DNA from: Faecousia sp.
GTDB taxonomy: Bacteria > Bacillota > Clostridia > Oscillospirales > Oscillospiraceae
Direction of reading: 5' to 3'
DNA: 64,000 nucleotides
Assembly (NCBI GenBank): GCA_029257335.1
Contig: JARIBV010000068.1
Coordinates: 55,998 to 119,997 of the forward strand
The notes beneath the pieces were generated by a model. The model was not told where the DNA came from. It was given only the letters and a program-made list of their open reading frames with translations, and ran no database searches. How positions within the stretch are numbered: the first letter of the stretch is position 1; each line of letters starts with the position of its first letter. A program made the position numbers and the translations under genes. Of this stretch, positions 58,833 to 64,000 are shown piece by piece.

Positions 58833-60329
58833 TTATACATATTTTGCAGCCAGGCTCATGATCTCTTCCTGACTGGTATTTTGCGCATTCACTTCACCAG
58901 CCACACGGCCGCCGGACATTACCACGATCCGGTCGCAGATTCCCAAAAGCTCCGGCATTTCGGAAGAAACCATCACAACGGTCTTTCCACTGTTTGCCAG
59001 ATCCAGAATGAGCTGGTAGATCTCATATTTTGCGCCTACATCAATGCCCCGGGTGGGCTCATCCAGAAGCAGAACCTCGGGATCTGTCAGCAGCCACCGG
59101 CCCAGAATCACCTTCTGCTGATTACCGCCGGACAGGCTGCGAATCTTGGTATCCTGGGTGGGAGTCTTGGTATGCATGGCATCAATGGACCACTGGGTAT
59201 CCTTCTTCATGGAGCTGTCACTCAGACAGACACCGCCGCGAAGATGCTTTTTAAGGCTGGAAATTACAGTATTGTCCCGGATATTCAGAATGGAGTAGAT
59301 GCCCGTGGAGCGACGCTCCTCTGTCAACAAGGCAAAGCCATTTTGGATGGATTCCCGGGAGTTTCGATTTCTGCAAACTTTACCGTCCAGCTTTACCGTG
59401 CCTTCCTTTCGGGTCATAATGCCGAAAATGCTTTCCAGCGTCTCTGTTCTGCCGCTGCCATCCAAGCCTGCCAGACCCAGGATCTCTCCTCTGCGGGCCT
59501 GAAAAGATACATCCTGCAGGTTGTTATACTGACCGGTCAGGTGCTCCACTTCCAGATACACATCTCCAGGCTTATTGGTCTTGGGAGGGAACTGGTTGGT
59601 GAGTTCACGGCCCACCATCAGACGAATAATGTCTGCCATGGAGAGCTTCTCCGTGGGCTCTGTTGCAATCCACTGGCCATCACGCATAATGGTGATTTCG
59701 TCAGAGATTCGCTTGATTTCCGCCATCTTGTGGGAGATATAAATGATGCCCACGCCCCGGTCCCGGAGCATATCAATAATTTTAAACAAGTGCTCTACTT
59801 CCTCCTCCGTCAATGACGAAGTAGGCTCATCGAACACAATCACTTTCGAATTATAAGAAACTGCCTTTGCAATTTCCACCATCTGTCTCTGAGACACCGG
59901 CATGGTGTTCATGATACGACGGGGGTCAATGTCGAGTCCCAGTTCTTCAAACACCTTTTTGGTATCCCGATACATCTTTTTTTCATCGATCATCAGGCCG
60001 GACTTGGGATATCGGCCCAGCCAGATATTATCCATTACAGAACGCTTCAGCGCCTGATTCAGCTCCTGATGCACCATGGCCACGCCATGGTCCAGAGCCT
60101 CCTTGCTATTTTTAAAGTGAATTTTCTGGTCTTCCAGGACAATGGTGCCACTGTCCATATTGTACATACCGAACAGACATTTCATCAAGGTAGACTTACC
60201 TGCTCCGTTTTCACCCATAAGTGCATGGACGGTACCACGCTTCAGCGTAAAGGAAACATTATCCAGAGCCTTCACGCCGGGAAATGTCTTGGTGACGCCT
60301 GTCATTTGCAGCAGAACTTCCTGTGACAT
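58833..60329 (-). CDS. mglA: sugar ABC transporter ATP-binding protein (two ABC domains)
   Basis: 498 aa; [94 protein letters not shown]. Confidence 0.95.
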   Translation of the reverse strand: MSQEVLLQMTGVTKTFPGVKALDNVSFTLKRGTVHALMGENGAGKSTLMKCLFGMYNMDSGTIVLEDQKIHFKNSKEALDHGVAMVHQELNQALKRSVMDNIWLGRYPKSGLMIDEKKMYRDTKKVFEELGLDIDPRRIMNTMPVSQRQMVEIAKAVSYNSKVIVFDEPTSSLTEEEVEHLFKIIDMLRDRGVGIIYISHKMAEIKRISDEITIMRDGQWIATEPTEKLSMADIIRLMVGRELTNQFPPKTNKPGDVYLEVEHLTGQYNNLQDVSFQARRGEILGLAGLDGSGRTETLESIFGIMTRKEGTVKLDGKVCRNRNSRESIQNGFALLTEERRSTGIYSILNIRDNTVISSLKKHLRGGVCLSDSSMKKDTQWSIDAMHTKTPTQDTKIRSLSGGNQQKVILGRWLLTDPEVLLLDEPTRGIDVGAKYEIYQLILDLANSGKTVVMVSSEMPELLGICDRIVVMSGGRVAGEVNAQNTSQEEIMSLAAKYV

Positions 60330-60358
60330 ATCGTTCCTTCCTCCTTCCTTAAACTTCC

Positions 60359-60395
60359 GAAAAAAGGGAAGCTGCCGCCAAAACGACAGCTTCCC
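60359..60395 (-). terminator. intercistronic terminator/attenuator between mglB and mglA
   Basis: Minus strand GGGAAGCTGTCGTTTTGGCGGCAGCTTCCC followed by a T-run, inside the transcription unit. Confidence 0.65.
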
Positions 60396-60424
60396 AGTGC
60401 TTAGGCTTCGGTGTGGGGTGTCAA

Positions 60425-61624
60425 TTATTCAGCTTCTCCGGTGTAGGGAGCGTAAGCAACAAACAGCTTGTTGTTCAGATCTTTTGCTACGGAGTAGATG
60501 TCGCCCTTTTCAGCAGCGGCAGCAACTGCCTCAGGCATCGCCTTGCCTTCTCCCAGAGCCAGAGCGGTAGAAGCAATGGCGGAAGCCATGCCCTTTGCAT
60601 CCTGCTTGACGGTGCCGGTCATCTTGCCCTGTGCAATCAGAGCCTGTGCAGAATCGGTTGCGTCAACGCCGAACACGGGGATGGTCTTGGTGCCTTCGCC
60701 GTTGTTGTAACCGGCCACATTCAGAGCAGAGATGCAGCCTTCTGCCATGTTGTCGTTGTTGCAGATGATGAGCTCGATCATGTTCTTGTTGGTCTCGTTG
60801 TACTGTGCCAGGTTGGTGTTCATGTACTCCATGGCAGCGCTTGCAGACCATGCGCCGGCCATATCCACCTGATAGCCGGTGGTGTTCTTGGAATCGAAGT
60901 ACTGCATAGCGGGCTTGCCGGCCCCAGTCAGAATTGCATTTGCATCCTCAACGCCATACTGGGTACGGTAGATGGCCTCGGGGTTGGACTCGTCGCCCTT
61001 GAACATTGCGTAAGAGATCACCCCGTCGCCGTTGAGATCGATAGCATTATAGTTCTCCAGAACATACTCGCCAACCAGCTTGCCCTGCAGGTGGCCTGCC
61101 TCGGGAGCATCGGTGCCGATGAAGCAGATGTTCTTATAGGCACCCAGAACGGTACCGGCTGCATCCTCGTCCTCAATGGCACGGTTAAAGAAGATAACGG
61201 GCACATCTCCGGCAATCTCCATGATGGCCTTAGCGGTATCGGAAGAGTTGGAAGTAACCATGTTGACAATCAGCAGGTTGTAGCCGTCAGTAACAGCAGT
61301 CTGAATCTGCTCGTTCTGTGTGGCCTGGACATTGTTGCCGTCAAAGTCACGGTAAGTAACGCCGGCACTTTCCAGCTCTGCATCCAGAGCGGAACGGACG
61401 CTGGAAATATATACATCGGCGTAGCTGTAATAGAAAACGCCAACATTCAGATTGGTGGCCTGGGTGGTGCCGCTCCCCTCGGTATTCTCGCTGCCCTTGG
61501 TTTCCCCGGTGGACTGGGTTGTATTCTTGGTGCTTTCGTCGGTGCCATTTTTCCCTTCACCGCAGCCCGCAAACAGGCAGGCAATCAACGTAAAGGAAAG
61601 AAGCAGTGCAATGAGTTTCTTCAT
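60425..61624 (-). CDS. mglB: galactose-type sugar ABC transporter substrate-binding lipoprotein
   Basis: [24 protein letters not shown] lipobox; [32 protein letters not shown]...[30 protein letters not shown]. Confidence 0.92.
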   Translation of the reverse strand: MKKLIALLLSFTLIACLFAGCGEGKNGTDESTKNTTQSTGETKGSENTEGSGTTQATNLNVGVFYYSYADVYISSVRSALDAELESAGVTYRDFDGNNVQATQNEQIQTAVTDGYNLLIVNMVTSNSSDTAKAIMEIAGDVPVIFFNRAIEDEDAAGTVLGAYKNICFIGTDAPEAGHLQGKLVGEYVLENYNAIDLNGDGVISYAMFKGDESNPEAIYRTQYGVEDANAILTGAGKPAMQYFDSKNTTGYQVDMAGAWSASAAMEYMNTNLAQYNETNKNMIELIICNNDNMAEGCISALNVAGYNNGEGTKTIPVFGVDATDSAQALIAQGKMTGTVKQDAKGMASAIASTALALGEGKAMPEAVAAAAEKGDIYSVAKDLNNKLFVAYAPYTGEAE

Positions 61625-61801
61625 TTTGAGTTCCTCCAATTTATAATCTTGCGGGGGCTCCCTTGGCTCCCCTCAGTGATTACAATTTTATCAGGAATCA
61701 AGAAAAACTCCATTGATTATCTTTAGATATTAGTTAAAATTTTTACTCATTTCCACTATGTATATAAAAATTTTCCTCATAAAATTATGCATATTGCACA
61801 A

Positions 61802-62764
61802 TTACCAAAAAGGAAACAGTACCTTTTGACTTTCTGTGGTAAACATATTATCCTTTGTCACCACGGTCGTGGAGGTGTTGATCAGGGTCTCCGGGGAATA
61901 GAGTTTGCCTTGCAATATCTTGTATGCTGCCTCTACGCCCAGATAGCCCATGGCATAGGGGTTCTGAACCAGCAATGCCGAAACCTCTCCGGTCTGGAGG
62001 TAGTCAATGCATTGCACATGGGCATCGAACCCGATCAGATGCACCTGGTCTTCCAGATCACAGACATCCACAGCCCGGGCCGCTCCCACTGCCAGAGGCT
62101 CATTGAGGGCCAGCAGAACATTCAGATCCGGATGCTTTTGCAGCAGAATTTCGGTTTGGGCCCGGGCCGCTTCCGGAGAAGTCAGCACATTGACCGTGAC
62201 GATCTGTTCCACTCTGGGATCTTTCTCCAGCACCTCCCGCAGGCCTGTTTCCCGCTCCTCTCCATTTCGGCTCACCACAGAATAATTGATAATACCGATC
62301 CGAAGCTTTGGCTCTTCCAGGTCGAGAACCGCCTCCGCGGCCATGTGTCCGGCCTCGATATTGTCCGTTCCAACCCGAACGGATACCGCCCGAGAGTCCA
62401 CATCACTGTCAATGACTACAATCTTCACCCCTTTGGAAGCTGCGTAGTCAATGGCCTTGGCATTTTCTTCGTAACTGATGGCGGAAAAAACAATGGCATC
62501 TGCTCCCTGGGCCACGGCTTCCTCTATATAATGGTTCTGTGCCATAAAATCTTCTTCTGTCTCAGGCCCCCGAATGGTCAGGGCCAGGTTATACTCTGCC
62601 TTTGCGGCGTTGGCCCCTGCAAAAGAGGCCTTCCAGAACTCGGACTCTGTGGATTTTGCAATGAGCCACACAGAAGGCCGCTCCTTGCTGTCGCTGTCGG
62701 CGCAGCCGTTCAGACACAAAAGACTGCACAACAGCAATACCAGAAGCCCTTTAAATCTTTTCAT
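61802..62764 (-). CDS. periplasmic-binding-like sugar-binding lipoprotein (putative sensory SBP)
   Basis: MKRFKGLLVLLLCSLLCLNGCADSDSKERPSVWLIAKSTESEFWKASFAGANAAKAEYNLALTIRGPE...; start codon overlaps the end of the kinase gene. Confidence 0.88.
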   Translation of the reverse strand: MKRFKGLLVLLLCSLLCLNGCADSDSKERPSVWLIAKSTESEFWKASFAGANAAKAEYNLALTIRGPETEEDFMAQNHYIEEAVAQGADAIVFSAISYEENAKAIDYAASKGVKIVVIDSDVDSRAVSVRVGTDNIEAGHMAAEAVLDLEEPKLRIGIINYSVVSRNGEERETGLREVLEKDPRVEQIVTVNVLTSPEAARAQTEILLQKHPDLNVLLALNEPLAVGAARAVDVCDLEDQVHLIGFDAHVQCIDYLQTGEVSALLVQNPYAMGYLGVEAAYKILQGKLYSPETLINTSTTVVTKDNMFTTESQKVLFPFW

Positions 62765-64000
62765 ACTGCGCTGCCTCCCGGACCTTTGGCATTCGGATGT
62801 AGACTCTGGTTCCCTCGTCGGGAGCACTGTCGATGGTAATGCCGTATGAATTGCCAAAGTAAATTTTCAGACGGTCATTGACATTCTTAATGCCGATGCC
62901 CGTGTGGTCGCTGCGCTCCTTGGACAAAATGGCCTGCACCGTCTCCGGCTCCATTCCGGCTCCGTTGTCCTCCACTAAAAACAGCAGGTCCTCTCCCTCC
63001 TCTTTCAGGCTGATGACGATTTCTCCCTCCTCTACCAGACCGTTAATGCCATGATAGATCGCATTTTCGATGATGGGCTGCAAAGTAATCTTGTTGCACA
63101 GGTAGTCCAGGCAGCTTTCCTCCACATCAAAGCGATAGGAAAACTGGTTTTTATATCGGTACGCCTGAATTTCCAGATAACTCTGCGCATGCATCAGCTC
63201 ACTGCGAATGGGAATCAGCTCATGTCCCCGGCTGATACTGATACGAAAAAGTCTGGCCAGGGCATTCACCATCTTCACTGCGTCCCCGGTTTTCCCCCGT
63301 TCGCACATCCAGGAAATGGAATCCAGGGTATTATAAAGAAAATGGGGATTGATCTGGGCCTGCAGCGCCTTTAATTCCGTTTTTCGCAGGTTGATTTCTT
63401 CGCTTCTCACCTGTTCCATCAGTTTTTGGATTCTTCCCACCATATGATGGAAGGAATCTGACAGGGCCACAATTTCTCTGGCGCCTCCTACAGGCTGATA
63501 AACAAAATGATCCGCATCCGCCTCAAACTGGCCCATGGCACCAGACAGCTCCCGGACGGGTCTGGAAAGCGCCCGGGAGAGAAAAAAGCCGATCAAAAGA
63601 GCAAACAGCGCAATCAGTACCGCTGTTACCCCCATAATTTCCGATATATCCCGAACACTGTCATCAATCAGCTCATCCACAAAACTCACACCTACCACAC
63701 GCCACCTGCAGTTATTCAGGCTCCGCACGGTGTAAATGACATTTTCCTTTACCATGCTGCCATCCATTTGCCGGGCAATAAACTCCGTATCTTCCGTTTT
63801 CAGGCTGGAATAAATCAGCTGCTGCTGCGGGTGATAGATCATATTTCCCTTTTCATCCATCAGAAAGCAGTAGCCATGCTGCCCGATTCCCACCCCACTG
63901 ATATACTCGGAAATACTGCTGAAGCTGATGTCCAGCCCGATCCATCGGTTCTTTTCTTGCAGGGGAGCGGTCATGGTGACCACCCAGGGATATTCCCCTT
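62751..64000 (-). CDS. YesM/LytS-type sensor histidine kinase (partial, N-terminus outside window)
   Basis: dCache-like extracellular region, HAMP, LKALQAQINPHFLYNTLDSISWMCERG (His_kinase), GIGIKNVNDRLKIYFG HATPase; ORF open at the window edge. Confidence 0.92.
   Translation of the reverse strand, partial: GEYPWVVTMTAPLQEKNRWIGLDISFSSISEYISGVGIGQHGYCFLMDEKGNMIYHPQQQLIYSSLKTEDTEFIARQMDGSMVKENVIYTVRSLNNCRWRVVGVSFVDELIDDSVRDISEIMGVTAVLIALFALLIGFFLSRALSRPVRELSGAMGQFEADADHFVYQPVGGAREIVALSDSFHHMVGRIQKLMEQVRSEEINLRKTELKALQAQINPHFLYNTLDSISWMCERGKTGDAVKMVNALARLFRISISRGHELIPIRSELMHAQSYLEIQAYRYKNQFSYRFDVEESCLDYLCNKITLQPIIENAIYHGINGLVEEGEIVISLKEEGEDLLFLVEDNGAGMEPETVQAILSKERSDHTGIGIKNVNDRLKIYFGNSYGITIDSAPDEGTRVYIRMPKVREAAQYEKI

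Noticed and set aside
1-64000. CRISPR array, prophage or integrative element
   Set aside because: No regularly spaced repeats, integrase, transposase or phage genes seen; only the small MITE-like element.

Overview
The window is about 64 kb of bacterial chromosome. The gene complement (SpoIIE-like phosphatase, Bacillus-type long SRP RNA next to dnaX, RelQ-type synthetase, YesM-type kinase) points to a Clostridia member, probably Oscillospirales; this is an inference. Most of it is ordinary core genome: folA/thyA, two tRNAs, pcp, prfC, alr, a DEAD-box helicase, glmS, spoIIE, pgi, a ROK glucokinase, recG, recR/ybaB/dnaX, acpP, rsmG, nudC, gluQ, typA, a polar amino-acid ABC transporter and an mgl sugar ABC transporter with a linked three-component sensor. 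The most unusual locus is the oligopeptide-type (opp) ABC operon at about 20.1-28.6 kb on the minus strand. Its OppC permease carries an in-frame RCC1-like beta-propeller of about 310 aa in the loop between TM1 and the FGTDxxGxD motif. Its OppF ATPase carries a charged coiled-coil insertion of about 180 aa after Walker A. Its OppA has what looks like the usual C-terminal family-5 SBP segment relocated to its N-terminus. The operon ends with a small single-TM protein, followed by a MITE-like inverted-repeat element. Other notable items are a decayed GH38 alpha-mannosidase, a candidate 6S RNA, hairpins or terminators between SBP and membrane-component genes in all three transporters, and an orphan CofE-like protein. 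No CRISPR array, intact transposase or prophage was seen. All family assignments are from reading the sequence; no database search was run.
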